Shown here: positions 31,285 to 40,780 of the stretch, piece by piece | Position numbering within the stretch: the stretch's first letter is position 1 | Layout: the number at the start of each line of letters is the position of its first letter | Assembly: GCF_024661895.1 (NCBI RefSeq) | Contig: NZ_CP102453.1 | Location: 1,550,001 to 1,614,000 of the forward strand | DNA length: 64,000 bases | Origin: Fundicoccus culcitae | Lineage (GTDB): Bacteria > Bacillota > Bacilli > Lactobacillales > Aerococcaceae | Direction: 5' to 3' | Notes under the pieces: model-generated | What the model was told of the DNA's origin: nothing | Database searches by the model: none | What the model saw: the letters and a program-made list of their open reading frames with translations, nothing else | Translations under genes and position numbers: made by a program

Positions 31285-32730
31285 CTAATCTAAAATTTCG
31301 CCATTCGATGCAATGACTTTTTTGTACCAATGGAATGAATCTTTACGATAACGTTTCATCTCTGCGGTTTGGGCTTTTACATCGTCTTCATCGCGGTCAA
31401 CATAAATAAAGCCATAGCGTTTACTGATTCCTTCGCGGGTAGAAACTAAATCCATGGCACTCCACGGACAATAGCCGATTAATTGCGCACCCTCTTCAAT
31501 CCCAATTTTCATTTGTTTAATGGTTTCGCGTAAATGTTCAATACGATAGTCATCATGAATCTGGCCGTCTTCAGTTAAGGTATCCGGTCTACCATAGCCA
31601 TTTTCCGTTAACAACACAGGTAAATGGTATCGTTCCGTCAAACGTCTAGCCGTTACACGAATCGCATACGGATCATAGCGGTTGCCATCCACCGAATTTT
31701 CAGCAAAATACGGGTTCACCACAGATTTACCTACACCCGGTTTCTCCATTAATTTCATCAAATAACTCTTATTGGTGTTATCTGACATATCAACGTCGGA
31801 AAAATCTAATTCGTAATAATCTAAATGTTCAGTTGTATCATTCCCATAGCAATTAAAGCCGATAAAATCCGGTTTGCAGGTGCGCATTATCTCAAAGTCA
31901 TCTTCATGAACATCCAACACCACGTCATTCATTTCAAAATATGCATACACAGACTGTGGATAGCGACCAAACACCAACGCATCGGTATAAAAGTTATTGC
32001 GTAAGTCATCCATATTTTGGGCTGCTATGTAATCTTTTGGATCAGCCGATGCTGGATATGATGTAGTTAAATTAGGCGCTGGTCCAATCCATGCATCTGG
32101 TAATAATTCATGGCACAAATGAATGGCTTTAGCTTGAGCCACTAAACCAACATGAGCTTCATTATATAAATCATTATTTGATTTGGGATTTCCTGACCCT
32201 AACATGTCAAAAGCACCAAAGAAGGTCAGCATATTTTGTTCATTGTAGGTTAACCAATATTTTACTTCAGGATAATTTTTAAATAATATCCGACAATAAT
32301 TAACATAGGCATCAATCATTTGACGATTAATCCAACCCCCATATTTTTCTTGTAAAGCTAAAGGTAAATCAAAATGATAAATGGTGACAACCGGCTCAAT
32401 GTTGTATTTATGCAACTCATCTAACACATTACGATAAAATTGAATCCCAGCTTGACTGACTTCGCCTTCTCCCTCAGGTAAAATTCGACTCCAAGAAATC
32501 GAAAAACGATACGCTTTAAAACCCATTTCAGCCATTAAGGCAATATCTTCTTTATAATGCGAATAGAAATCACTGGCATAGTGAAAAGAAGCTGTGTTGG
32601 GATTTAACGTCTTAACATCCCAAATCGACAAGCCACGCCCACCTTGATCAAAACCACCTTCGACTTGTGCGGCTGATGAACTTGCTCCCCAAAGAAAATC
32701 TTTCGGAAAGCCTTTGTTTGTTTCACTCAT
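31285..32730 (-). CDS. GH1 6-phospho-beta-glucosidase (second copy)
   Basis: This 481-aa GH1 enzyme has TYNEQNML (acid/base Glu) and PVLLTENGYGR (nucleophile Glu). The phosphate-binding loop reads [16 protein letters not shown]. It is clearly diverged from the neighbouring copy, including around the catalytic residues, so the two probably split cellobiose-, gentiobiose- or aryl-glucoside-type substrates. It lies 67 bases downstream of the EIIC gene, with a copy of the dispersed motif (32,784-32,797) in that gap. Confidence 0.9.
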   Translation of the reverse strand: MSETNKGFPKDFLWGASSSAAQVEGGFDQGGRGLSIWDVKTLNPNTASFHYASDFYSHYKEDIALMAEMGFKAYRFSISWSRILPEGEGEVSQAGIQFYRNVLDELHKYNIEPVVTIYHFDLPLALQEKYGGWINRQMIDAYVNYCRILFKNYPEVKYWLTYNEQNMLTFFGAFDMLGSGNPKSNNDLYNEAHVGLVAQAKAIHLCHELLPDAWIGPAPNLTTSYPASADPKDYIAAQNMDDLRNNFYTDALVFGRYPQSVYAYFEMNDVVLDVHEDDFEIMRTCKPDFIGFNCYGNDTTEHLDYYELDFSDVDMSDNTNKSYLMKLMEKPGVGKSVVNPYFAENSVDGNRYDPYAIRVTARRLTERYHLPVLLTENGYGRPDTLTEDGQIHDDYRIEHLRETIKQMKIGIEEGAQLIGYCPWSAMDLVSTREGISKRYGFIYVDRDEDDVKAQTAEMKRYRKDSFHWYKKVIASNGEILD

Positions 32731-32797
32731 TTTATTCTCCTCTATTCTAAAGCAAGATAAGGCATGTTACCTTGTCTCACTAAAATAAATATCACGC

Positions 32798-34096
32798 TTA
32801 AACCACTGCGTCTGCTTCTAATTGAGCCGCTTCTTGTTCTTTAGCTACTAATTGTTTTTCATAAGCTTTAAAGAATGGGTAGTATATAAGCCCAACTGGT
32901 ATAATCATTAAATAGGTCCATAGAGCATTACGCCAATTTAGGGTTGTTAAAAATTCAGCCACACCCATTGGTAGTAATGAGAAGATAGGTACAACCGTCA
33001 TCGTTAAAAAGCCTGACATATAGCCAAAATACAGTAATATACCCATGATTGGTACATTGAGTACAAATGGAATGGCTAAAATAGGGTTGTACATAATTGG
33101 CATTCCAAAAGTTACGGGTTCATTAATATTAAACCATCCTGGAACTAAGGCCACTTTTGATACTGCACGAATTTGTTCTGATTTTGAACGTAACCCCATT
33201 AAAACTAATGGCAAGGTATTACCTGTTCCTCCGACAAAGGAAACGGCACTAAATATAGCTACTGGGAAGAAGGTTAAGGGCTCACCAGCTTGATAGGCCG
33301 CCGCATTGACTTGGGCAGCTTGAAACATTAAAGGCATGACAACAGGTACAATAATCATGGTTCCGTGGATACCAAATATCCATAATACCGCAGCAAACGT
33401 GATTAAAATTAGGATACCAGGCACGGATGTTAAAGCTGCAAGTGGTGCTGAAAGTAGAGCCATAAAACCTGATGGTACGGTATGGACCCCATTTGTTAAG
33501 GCTGATACCACAATGCCAAGAATCGAAAAGATTAACACATCAATTGTTAGAGGAATAATCGATGATAAACTGTCCGTTAAAAATTGGGGTACTACATCTG
33601 GCATTTTAATACGAATATCACGATCGACTACAAATTTTTCAATTTGAATGACCACAAATACGATCAAGAAACCAACGAACATACCTTGTGCGCTTAAGTA
33701 AGTAATATCGATAAAGTACGTTCCTGCTTCATTGGTACTTAAAGGGGCAGCAACTAAGAAAAAGACAATAATCGCATTAATCGCTTTCAAAATGGGTGAT
33801 TCTAAATCTAATTTTTTTGCATAATTATAGGCAAAGAGTAAAACAACCCAAGCTGATAACATATCCATCGTAAATTTGTAAGGAGCATAAATAATATTGT
33901 AAATATCACTACCAACTTCAAACCAACCAAACTGGCTACCCAAAGATGCAATAATCGTTGAAATAGCACCAACCATAATTACCCCCATGGTTGACATCAT
34001 CGCAGCTTGTAATGCGCTTAAAAATTTATTAGAGCCTAATTTTTGTCCAAAATTTTGTAATTTCACAAAGAAAGGACTATTAAAAATATTTTCCAT
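32798..34096 (-). CDS. celB: PTS cellobiose-type EIIC permease
   Basis: This 432-aa membrane protein of the Lac/Cel PTS family has about eight to ten hydrophobic segments and the conserved LWIFGIHGTMIIVPVV loop followed by the GGTGNTLPL region. It imports and phosphorylates a beta-glucoside with the EIIB and EIIA encoded upstream. The C-terminus is hydrophilic and glutamate-rich. The start follows AGAAAGGAA. The ligand is probably cellobiose or a related disaccharide, judged by the two GH1 and one GH4 enzymes nearby. Confidence 0.92.
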   Translation of the reverse strand: MENIFNSPFFVKLQNFGQKLGSNKFLSALQAAMMSTMGVIMVGAISTIIASLGSQFGWFEVGSDIYNIIYAPYKFTMDMLSAWVVLLFAYNYAKKLDLESPILKAINAIIVFFLVAAPLSTNEAGTYFIDITYLSAQGMFVGFLIVFVVIQIEKFVVDRDIRIKMPDVVPQFLTDSLSSIIPLTIDVLIFSILGIVVSALTNGVHTVPSGFMALLSAPLAALTSVPGILILITFAAVLWIFGIHGTMIIVPVVMPLMFQAAQVNAAAYQAGEPLTFFPVAIFSAVSFVGGTGNTLPLVLMGLRSKSEQIRAVSKVALVPGWFNINEPVTFGMPIMYNPILAIPFVLNVPIMGILLYFGYMSGFLTMTVVPIFSLLPMGVAEFLTTLNWRNALWTYLMIIPVGLIYYPFFKAYEKQLVAKEQEAAQLEADAVV

Positions 34097-34113
34097 AGGA
34101 ACTCATTCCTTTC

Positions 34114-34413
34114 TTATTTTTGTGCATACAGTTTTTGAGCAAGTTTTAAAATATTTTGTGTGTTAGCAATCGCATAATCATACGACGGAATAGCTTCCGT
34201 AGGTAATCCTGTATCCTCTTTAATTTGTTGAAGTTTATAACTTACTTGCGGTCCAACAAGAATAATTTCATATTCTTTAGCATATTCAGCATAATTACCT
34301 AAACCTACGGCGCGGATATCTAAATCAATCCCTTGTTCTTCCCAATATTTTTCCATTTTTTTCATTAAAATACTTGTTGACATACCGCCAGCACACACCA
34401 ATAATATTTTCAT
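34114..34413 (-). CDS. celA: PTS cellobiose-type EIIB
   Basis: This 99-aa EIIB of the Lac/Cel family opens with MKILLVCAGGMSTSILMKKM, where Cys7 is the phosphorylated residue. It passes phosphate from EIIA to the sugar on EIIC. It begins two bases after the stop of the EIIA gene, and its ribosome-binding site lies within the end of that gene. Confidence 0.95.
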   Translation of the reverse strand: MKILLVCAGGMSTSILMKKMEKYWEEQGIDLDIRAVGLGNYAEYAKEYEIILVGPQVSYKLQQIKEDTGLPTEAIPSYDYAIANTQNILKLAQKLYAQK

Positions 34414-34415
34414 TT

Positions 34416-34739
34416 CTATTCTTCTCCTCTTGTTCGATAAATATCGACTAACTCTTTAATTAATTCTACCGCCAACATACTTGTCATTAAATGATCTTGT
34501 GCATGAATCAGTAATACATTGATATCTAACTGTTCACCATTGGCCTCATTGGTTAATAAATCGGTTTGATACTGATGGGCTTGATTGGATGCTTCTGATG
34601 CTTTTTGTAAAAAATCATCAGCTTCCTTAAAATTACCTTGCTTGGCTGCTTCTAATGCTCTAAAACCATAAGACCTTGCGTCACCTGCGTTTGCTATGAG
34701 ATTCATCGAAATTAATTCTAACTGCGTATCCATCGGCAT
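34416..34739 (-). CDS. celC: PTS lactose/cellobiose-type EIIA
   Basis: This 107-aa helical EIIA contains the phospho-histidine motif LLIHAQDHLMTSML. It receives phosphate from HPr. It is first in the beta-glucoside operon. Two closely spaced ATG codons (34,739 and 34,733) could both serve; the sequence GAGGAAGGAA fits either. Confidence 0.95.
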   Translation of the reverse strand: MPMDTQLELISMNLIANAGDARSYGFRALEAAKQGNFKEADDFLQKASEASNQAHQYQTDLLTNEANGEQLDINVLLIHAQDHLMTSMLAVELIKELVDIYRTRGEE

Positions 34740-34773
34740 TTCCTTCCTCTACTTTTTATACTTACAAGCACAT

Positions 34774-34826
34774 TCTAAAAAAGTTAAACCCTAGTGTCAA
34801 AGCTACTTAAAACGCTTTTTTAAGCA
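34774..34826 (-). promoter_or_regulatory. Beta-glucoside operon promoter and possible cre site
   Basis: On the minus strand TTGACA (34,797-34,802), a 17-base spacer and TAGAAT (34,774-34,779) form a strong sigma-A-type promoter. TTAAAACGCTTTTTTAA, starting at about 34,809, just upstream of the -35, resembles a cre site with imperfect ends. The presence of a normal sigma-A promoter matters because the nearby LevR-like regulator belongs to a sigma-54 activator family. Confidence 0.65.
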
Positions 34827-34830
34827 TTTA

Positions 34831-34952
34831 TATACAGTAAAAATACAGCGTATAAGCTAAAAACTGGCAGGGCTAATCTAGATGCAACAAAATACACATC
34901 AAAGACTTCTAGTGTATACCAAAAAAGCTAAGAAATACCGCACTGTATATTT
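34831..34952. promoter_or_regulatory. Candidate operator boxes for the LevR-like regulator
   Basis: TATATACAGT (34,831-34,840), CTAGTGTATA (34,911-34,920) and CACTGTATAT (34,943-34,952) share the half-site TATACASTA on either strand. Related boxes lie at 38,262-38,380 between the regulator and the GH4 gene. The shared sequence upstream of both units suggests a common regulator. This is inferred from sequence only. Confidence 0.4.
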
Positions 34953-35040
34953 TCAGGGATATTTAGTTAGGTTTTGAGAGATTTCATTAATTAACTCCAA
35001 GAAGCAACTTGCATAAAACAATTTGTGATATGATTCAATT

Positions 35041-35475
35041 ATGAAGATAATAAGAACATTGAGTATTAGTAGCGATGCGTTTTATGATTATCTTGTGAAT
35101 CAATTATTATCCGAAGCAAATGCTGTGCCTGAGATGAACTACAATCGAAACCATATTAAGAAAGGATTTAAATTTCATCGGAACATGCAACATACATCGA
35201 TTGTTAGTACAACAGAAGTCTTAGACTATCAGCCCGGAAAACAGTTAGTTGTGAAAACGACTCATCATACGGATTCGATCGAGTTTAATTATGAAACGCG
35301 TCAGTCGCCAAAAGGCTTAGAGGTCACTTTTAAGCAGGAAATGAGTGCTTTCGATAAGAAGAAAGGGCTTCGTTTCTTTCGGGGTTTTAGTTCTGCCATT
35401 TATTTAAGTCGGATGTCCAATAGTTTATACGCTATCCAAGAACAAGTCCTTAAAGAAATGGAGCGGCAAAAGTAG
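35041..35475 (+). CDS. DUF3284-like small protein
   Basis: This 144-aa protein resembles the DUF3284 family, often found beside cellobiose-type PTS genes in Lactobacillales. The sequence alternates beta strands with a C-terminal helix (YLSRMSNSLYAIQEQVLKEME), like small SRPBCC-fold proteins. No catalytic motif is recognised and the function is unknown. It is divergent from the PTS operon and converges on the LevR-like gene, sharing a 23-bp perfect hairpin at its 3' side. Family assignment is from general pattern only. Confidence 0.6.
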   Translation: MKIIRTLSISSDAFYDYLVNQLLSEANAVPEMNYNRNHIKKGFKFHRNMQHTSIVSTTEVLDYQPGKQLVVKTTHHTDSIEFNYETRQSPKGLEVTFKQEMSAFDKKKGLRFFRGFSSAIYLSRMSNSLYAIQEQVLKEMERQK

Positions 35476-35510
35476 ATGGAAATTTATTAAAATAAATAAT
35501 GTCGCGACAA

Positions 35511-35589
35511 AAATGCGAACTTTTCAATGATAGCGGAATGGCAGTCAGCCAGTTCATTCTATAACACTATCATTGAAAAGTTCGCATTT
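35511..35589. terminator. 23-bp perfect stem hairpin between convergent genes (CGAACTTTT family)
   Basis: 35,511-35,533 is the exact reverse complement of 35,567-35,589 (core TGCGAACTTTTCAATGATAG), with a 33-base loop. It lies between the stops of the DUF3284-like gene and the LevR-like gene, so it can act for both strands. The stem is far longer than needed for termination and resembles three other hairpins in the window. Confidence 0.7.
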
Positions 35590-35610
35590 GTCATTCTTAT
35601 TTAGGGGAAA

Positions 35611-38241
35611 TTACACTTTGCGTAGGATCATGATGATGGTTGCAATATCGCCATCGTTGATAATGATATTAAAGGATTTTTCCAGTACTTTGAACATGTT
35701 TCGCAATTGGCGATAATCATCTTGGAAAGCAATTAAAATCTTATCTCTAAATTTATTTTCGGCCACTGTCTCCAAAGATAGTTTCTTTTCAATTAAACTA
35801 ACCAAGTGCATAAATAAGCCAATTTGTTGCTCTTTATCTAAGTCAAAAATGACTGTGAGTTGATCAAGGAGTTCTGGCAAAATCATCTTCACTTTAGCCA
35901 TTGACGTATATTTTAGTTGCTCATCTAAAAAGTCATAAATAGGATCAAAATCAATTTCCTGTTCTACAATGGGTTCAAATTTTAGAATTTTATCGAGATT
36001 TTCTTTCTTATTTTCAAATATTTTTGAAATGGGAATAAATGGAATGCCTAATAATTTAGGATCATAAGTTCCAACGAAGGCATGAATTTGATTGGTGCGT
36101 TTTAATTCAATGACTTCTTTTAATAGTTGCTGACGATCACTAATCGCTAGAGCTACGATATTATAATCCAAATTTGAAAACTCATCGATATAGTTTTTAA
36201 GCTGATAGGCTCCCCCTTCACCGGTATGACATAAAGTGATAATCAATTTATCGAGTTTTTCACTTTCATTGGTATACGCCTTTAATTCCTTGGTCGCTTT
36301 ATGATAAATATCTTCAATATCATCTCCCATAAAACACCTTCTAGCTAAATCAATACCGACTAATGTCACTGGAATATTAATGCCTCTAATTTTAATGTGT
36401 GTTTCATCTGAGACGGTTTCAATCATGGTTTTAATTGATCCCATGTCATAAATCACAATAACACCTTTCCCTTGATCAATTTTAATGATTAATTCTTTAA
36501 ACTCTTGCATCGCTTCTTCAATATCTTTTTCTAAATCCAAGTCATAACTGTAACAAACATTTGATTTAGTCAAACTATTCGTTACTTCCATGAGTGACTT
36601 TGCGGTCGAATGCCCATGCATCGCATATAAAAGTACCGGATGCTCTTCGGATGGCGTATTATCTGATTTCAATAAAAACATGGTTATAATAACGACTTCG
36701 TCGAATGGCACTTCTAAATTCAGTTTCTCTTTTAAAGTTAGGCTAAGTTGATTGCTTAAGCCGTATTCTTGCGGATAGTTTTGAATGATGGAAAGAATTT
36801 GTTCATTATCGACCCTTTGACGCGTAAACGACGCCGTCATCAAGGCATTGATATGTAAACACAAGCCATAAAAAACATTAGAACTAAAGCTGCGATTTAA
36901 TTCGCGCGAACAGATTTCTATCCAATCATCAACAATCTCAATAATGCGTTTATCAACGAGCTTTGATAGTTGCTCTAAATTTTTTTCATCACTTTTGGTT
37001 TCTTCGTACCTGTAGATGTTAAATAGCTGTTGTAAATGAGTATTTATTACACTCTCTATATTTTGTTGATTGATGCCTCGACTAATTAAATCATTATATT
37101 TCGATTCAATATCTTGATACATCGACTCATCTTTAGCGTCATTCTTAACAAAACCTTGTTTTTTGTCAAAATAAATATAATCATTTGAACCAATTAGCTC
37201 ATGGACTTCATGATAAAAACTTTTTATCTTGATCTGTGCTTGTTTGATATTAACAGAAAAATCATTAACAAATACCTTGATGACTTTATCTTGTTGACCG
37301 ATTACTCTTACATAAGCTTTGGCTGAAGCTACCGTAATTTCTCTCTCCAAGGCTTTTATATTGCCAGCAAAATCGGCTAACAATAGACCATTAATGGCTT
37401 CAGAACTCACTTGAATATCATGCATTGAATTCGACGCTTCTATTGTAAAAAATTTATTGATTAAAGCAAATTTCTCTTCCAAAGGTCGTTTGTTTAAATC
37501 AGGTAATTCAATCGTAAATGAAATTTTATCCTGAATTGAAGTATTTGAATTTGGTTTGCATGCAATAATGATTATTACATCACTAAAATTTGTTTCATCT
37601 GCTTCAGCAAAGGTAAATTGACTGTGCCTTTCTAAGATTTTGCTAATTTCATTTTGTTGTTCAGGTTTTAAGAGCTCGAAATTATCAATAAACAGGACGC
37701 CGCCTCGAGCTTGAGCGAACGCACTATCTTCCATCGCCATATTTTTTCCGAATAAAACGTCATTTAAAGCATCTAAATTCGATTTATAGTGACGCGAACT
37801 CACCTTGATAAATGGCGCATCATTCTCTACGACAGCTCGTGATTTAGCAAATTGATAGATTAAATGCGCGAAAGAACTGGTGCCAACCCCTTTATTGCCT
37901 TGTAACAATATATTTAACCGCCGGTTAGGATAGAAAATAGCCGCCTTGGCCAATTGAACTGCATGACGTAAACTCCCATTTAAACCGACTAAATCACTAA
38001 ATAATGTGGCTTCCATTTCATCATAATTCGTATCTTTTAATTGATATAAAACGGGTCGTGTATTAGTCTTTTTTAACTTATTATCTTTCACTAACTGGTT
38101 GAGTAATGCAGATACATTAGATCGTTGCATATCAAAAGCTTCAACGATTTCATTCGTGCTTACGCCTTCAAAATCTTTATTGGCTGAGTAGGTTTTCTTT
38201 TGTATAAAATCGTAGAGTTCATCTATTTTTTTAAGTGACAT
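35611..38241 (-). CDS. LevR/ManR-like PTS-regulated activator with degenerate AAA+ domain
   Basis: The protein is about 876 aa from the ATG at 38,241 (behind GGAGGCGA). Its order is typical of LevR: winged helix (1-68), AAA+ domain (85-320), PRD1 (about 420-530), EIIA-Man-like domain (about 540-670, with MHGHSTAKSL), EIIB-like segment and PRD2 (about 760-876). In LevR the AAA+ domain drives sigma-54 open-complex formation. Here Walker A reads GNKGVGTSS, so the lysine is replaced by Thr. The GAFTGA loop expected after LFG is deleted (LFGKNMAMEDSAFAQARGG). Walker B ends in DN instead of DE. It therefore probably cannot hydrolyse ATP or contact sigma-54. It is divergent from the GH4 gene. Confidence 0.85.
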   Translation of the reverse strand: MSLKKIDELYDFIQKKTYSANKDFEGVSTNEIVEAFDMQRSNVSALLNQLVKDNKLKKTNTRPVLYQLKDTNYDEMEATLFSDLVGLNGSLRHAVQLAKAAIFYPNRRLNILLQGNKGVGTSSFAHLIYQFAKSRAVVENDAPFIKVSSRHYKSNLDALNDVLFGKNMAMEDSAFAQARGGVLFIDNFELLKPEQQNEISKILERHSQFTFAEADETNFSDVIIIIACKPNSNTSIQDKISFTIELPDLNKRPLEEKFALINKFFTIEASNSMHDIQVSSEAINGLLLADFAGNIKALEREITVASAKAYVRVIGQQDKVIKVFVNDFSVNIKQAQIKIKSFYHEVHELIGSNDYIYFDKKQGFVKNDAKDESMYQDIESKYNDLISRGINQQNIESVINTHLQQLFNIYRYEETKSDEKNLEQLSKLVDKRIIEIVDDWIEICSRELNRSFSSNVFYGLCLHINALMTASFTRQRVDNEQILSIIQNYPQEYGLSNQLSLTLKEKLNLEVPFDEVVIITMFLLKSDNTPSEEHPVLLYAMHGHSTAKSLMEVTNSLTKSNVCYSYDLDLEKDIEEAMQEFKELIIKIDQGKGVIVIYDMGSIKTMIETVSDETHIKIRGINIPVTLVGIDLARRCFMGDDIEDIYHKATKELKAYTNESEKLDKLIITLCHTGEGGAYQLKNYIDEFSNLDYNIVALAISDRQQLLKEVIELKRTNQIHAFVGTYDPKLLGIPFIPISKIFENKKENLDKILKFEPIVEQEIDFDPIYDFLDEQLKYTSMAKVKMILPELLDQLTVIFDLDKEQQIGLFMHLVSLIEKKLSLETVAENKFRDKILIAFQDDYRQLRNMFKVLEKSFNIIINDGDIATIIMILRKV

Positions 38242-38261
38242 GAAATCGCCTCCAAAACAAT

Positions 38262-38380
38262 CATACACTATAGACGAAAAATCTTAAAGTGACTTTTAAC
38301 TTTTCTAACGAACTTCCCTAAAATATACACTAGAGATAAAACATTAATCTAACAGTCATAGCAAATGTATATAGTGTATA
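38262..38380. promoter_or_regulatory. TATACACTA boxes between regulator and GH4 gene
   Basis: ATACACTATAG (38,262-38,272), TATACACTAG (38,324-38,333) and ATAGTGTATA (38,371-38,380) repeat one half-site in the divergent gap. The same half-site occurs upstream of the PTS operon. The rest of the 275-base gap (38,242-38,516) shows no other clear element; TGGTACAAATTTTCAC near 38,390 is only half of a -24/-12 promoter. Confidence 0.4.
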
Positions 38381-38516
38381 AACCACTATCGCGTGGTACA
38401 AATTTTCACAACTTCATCCCCTTTTCAACAAATCCTGAAAATCGCTTACAACATCTCAAAATCACTTGTCAACGCCTGTTTAAATCCATAAACTTAGTCT
38501 TAAGGAGGGATTTCAA

Positions 38517-39893
38517 ATGAGTAAAAAACTTAAAATTGTAACAATTGGTGGCGGGAGTAGTTATACACCCGAATTGGCTGAAGGATTAATTTTACGTCAA
38601 GATCGCTTAGATATTAAAGAGTGGTGGCTCGTAGACATTGATGCTGGTAAAGAAAAACTTGAAATTGTTGGTGAAATGGCACGTCGACAAGTGAAAGCAG
38701 CCGGTCTAGATTGGGAAGTTCACTTAACAACCGATCGTACATTAGCGTTGAAAGATGCTGACTTTGTTACCACCCAATTCCGTGTAGGACAACTTGATGC
38801 AAGAATTCGTGACGAACGTATCCCAAGTAAATATCACTCTTTAGGGCAAGAGACAAATGGTGCTGGCGGTATTTTCAAAGCATTTAGAACCATCCCGGTT
38901 ATTTTAGATATTATTAATGACATGAAAGAATTGTGTCCTGACGCTTGGTTAATTAATTTCACTAATCCAGCAGGTATGGTGACAGAAGCAGCAATTAAGG
39001 TTGGTGGCTGGAAGAAAACGATTGGTTTATGTAATGTACCGATTGGTTCTACTCGAATGAATAACACCGCCATGGGTTATGATGGGCAAGATGTCTTATT
39101 CCATAAATATGCCGGTTTGAACCACTTCCATTGGCACCGAGTTTGGGATAAAGATGGTAGTGAAGTGACAAATAAATTGATTGAAACCATTTATAACCCA
39201 GAAAGCGACTTTTTAAAGGATCACGAAGTAAAAAATATCATGCTTGTCGGCTACAATTATGAACAACTGAAAAGTTTAGGGATCATCCCCTGTGCTTATC
39301 ATCGCTACTACTATATGTCTGAAGATATGCTAGAAGGCACCTTAGCTGATTATGAAAAAGGTGAAACCCGAGCCGAAGTTGTGAAACGAACGGAAGCAGA
39401 GTTATTTGAATTATACAAAGATCCGCATTTAGATTATAAACCTGAACAATTAGCCTTACGTGGTGGCGCACATTATTCTGATGCAGCTTGTGAAGTGATC
39501 GCTTCGATTGTTAATGATTCTAGAACCGTAATGGTAGTTTCTACACAAAATAACGGGACGATAACTGACCTGCCATATGATTCAATCGTAGAAGTTTCAA
39601 GCGTTATTACTGCGCATGGAGCAGAGCCATTTAATTGGGGTAGTTTCCCAGCGGGTGCTCGTGGTCAGCTACAATTAATGAAGTCCATGGAAGAGTTGGT
39701 CATTGAAGCGGCCGTTAAAGGTGATTATGGTAAAGCGATTGAAGCATTCACCGTCAATCCATTAATAAATAGTGGCTCACACATGATGGATATGTTAAAC
39801 GAAATGTTAGTCGCTAATAAGGATTATTTACCACAATTCAAAGAAACAATCGCCAAGCTAGAACAAGAAGGCGTTACTTACATCCCTCAATAA
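38517..39893 (+). CDS. GH4 6-phospho-beta-glucosidase
   Basis: This 458-aa NAD- and metal-dependent glycosidase has an N-terminal Rossmann motif IVTIGGGSSYTPEL, the NPAGMVTEA segment, the metal cysteine in GLCNVPIG and the histidine in NHFHWHRV. It cleaves 6-phospho-beta-glucosides by the GH4 redox mechanism and complements the two GH1 enzymes. The start follows AAGGAGG. It is a monocistronic unit divergent from the LevR-like gene, with a terminator behind it. Confidence 0.93.
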   Translation: MSKKLKIVTIGGGSSYTPELAEGLILRQDRLDIKEWWLVDIDAGKEKLEIVGEMARRQVKAAGLDWEVHLTTDRTLALKDADFVTTQFRVGQLDARIRDERIPSKYHSLGQETNGAGGIFKAFRTIPVILDIINDMKELCPDAWLINFTNPAGMVTEAAIKVGGWKKTIGLCNVPIGSTRMNNTAMGYDGQDVLFHKYAGLNHFHWHRVWDKDGSEVTNKLIETIYNPESDFLKDHEVKNIMLVGYNYEQLKSLGIIPCAYHRYYYMSEDMLEGTLADYEKGETRAEVVKRTEAELFELYKDPHLDYKPEQLALRGGAHYSDAACEVIASIVNDSRTVMVVSTQNNGTITDLPYDSIVEVSSVITAHGAEPFNWGSFPAGARGQLQLMKSMEELVIEAAVKGDYGKAIEAFTVNPLINSGSHMMDMLNEMLVANKDYLPQFKETIAKLEQEGVTYIPQ

Positions 39894-39906
39894 TTCAGTC
39901 AAAAAA

Positions 39907-39939
39907 GGCAGCTTTCACCCAGGTGATGGCTGCCTTTTT
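39907..39939 (+). terminator. Terminator after the GH4 gene
   Basis: GGCAGC (39,907-39,912) pairs with GCTGCC (39,929-39,934), with an inner CACC/GGTG pairing, followed by TTTTTG. An A-run precedes the stem, so it may also act on the opposite strand for the RpiR pseudogene. Confidence 0.85.
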
Positions 39940-39940
39940 G

Positions 39941-40780
39941 TTATGTATCCCAGCGTTTATAATCTAAATTTTCATTATTTTGGTCATAGTTCATTGAAAA
40001 CACATAGGCAAAAATCAAATCAATCACTAACTGAATCGCCGCTCTGGACGAAAATGACGCCATTTTCTTCATGAGCTCTTCTTGTGGTGGCACATGAATC
40101 ACCTGATCAGCATATTGACACAAGGGGTTATCTTGCGGTCCAGTGATTAATATATAGGGGATTTATTTGTTATTGAGAATTTTGACAACGGATTGGTTGG
40201 TTTGCCCAATCCCAAAATACGAAATCACAATCGCTAAAGAACCCTCCGGCTGCGTCATACTTTGCATAATTTGATAATCGGAAGCAGGCGTTAAAAGCGC
40301 ATTAATACCCACACGATACAATTTATATTGGAAATCTTCACATAAAATAAGTGATTGACCTTTTCCATAAAAATAAATACCTCTGGCTTCAACGATTTGT
40401 TGTGCGACTCTTTCTAGTTGATTGAGATCCAAGACACTAAATGTATCCAAGATAGCTTGAATATTTAAGTTCAATATATTATGGGCTATTTCTTGTTGAT
40501 TGGCTTCTTTTTGAAAGGGAATATCATGTTCAATCCGCTTATCAGTCAGATTAAAGTTATTAATTTCCTTGGCTAGTTGTAGTTTGAGTTCACTAAAGCC
40601 TTCTGTATCTACTTTACGACAAAAACGGGTCACACTTGAGGTACTGGTATAGGTCACATCCGCTAATTCTTGGATAGTCATTGAAATCACTTTTTGCGGA
40701 AATTCATTCACATAATTCGCTATTTTTAGTTCAGAATCCGAAAAGTTCTGCTTACTTTTAATTCGGTTTAATAACATCAT
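39941..40780 (-). pseudogene. RpiR-family regulator interrupted by one in-frame stop
   Basis: The first 205 codons give a normal RpiR regulator: N-terminal helix-turn-helix (MTIQELADVTYTSTSSVTRFCRKV) and the start of the SIS sugar-phosphate domain (GIYFYGKGQSLILCEDFQYKL). The frame then meets TAA at 40,163-40,165 (AAC AAA TAA ATC) and continues in the same frame as IPYILITGPQDNPL for another 73 codons, completing the SIS domain. No frameshift is involved. It would have sensed a sugar phosphate. The stop lies in an AAATAAATC sequence like the dispersed motif. Sequencing error or readthrough cannot be excluded. Confidence 0.8.

Noticed and set aside
38386-38405. Sigma-54 promoter TGGTAC-N5-TTCAC before the GH4 gene
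   Set aside because: The -24 half fits but the -12 half lacks the GC step, and the regulator has lost its sigma-54 contact loop.
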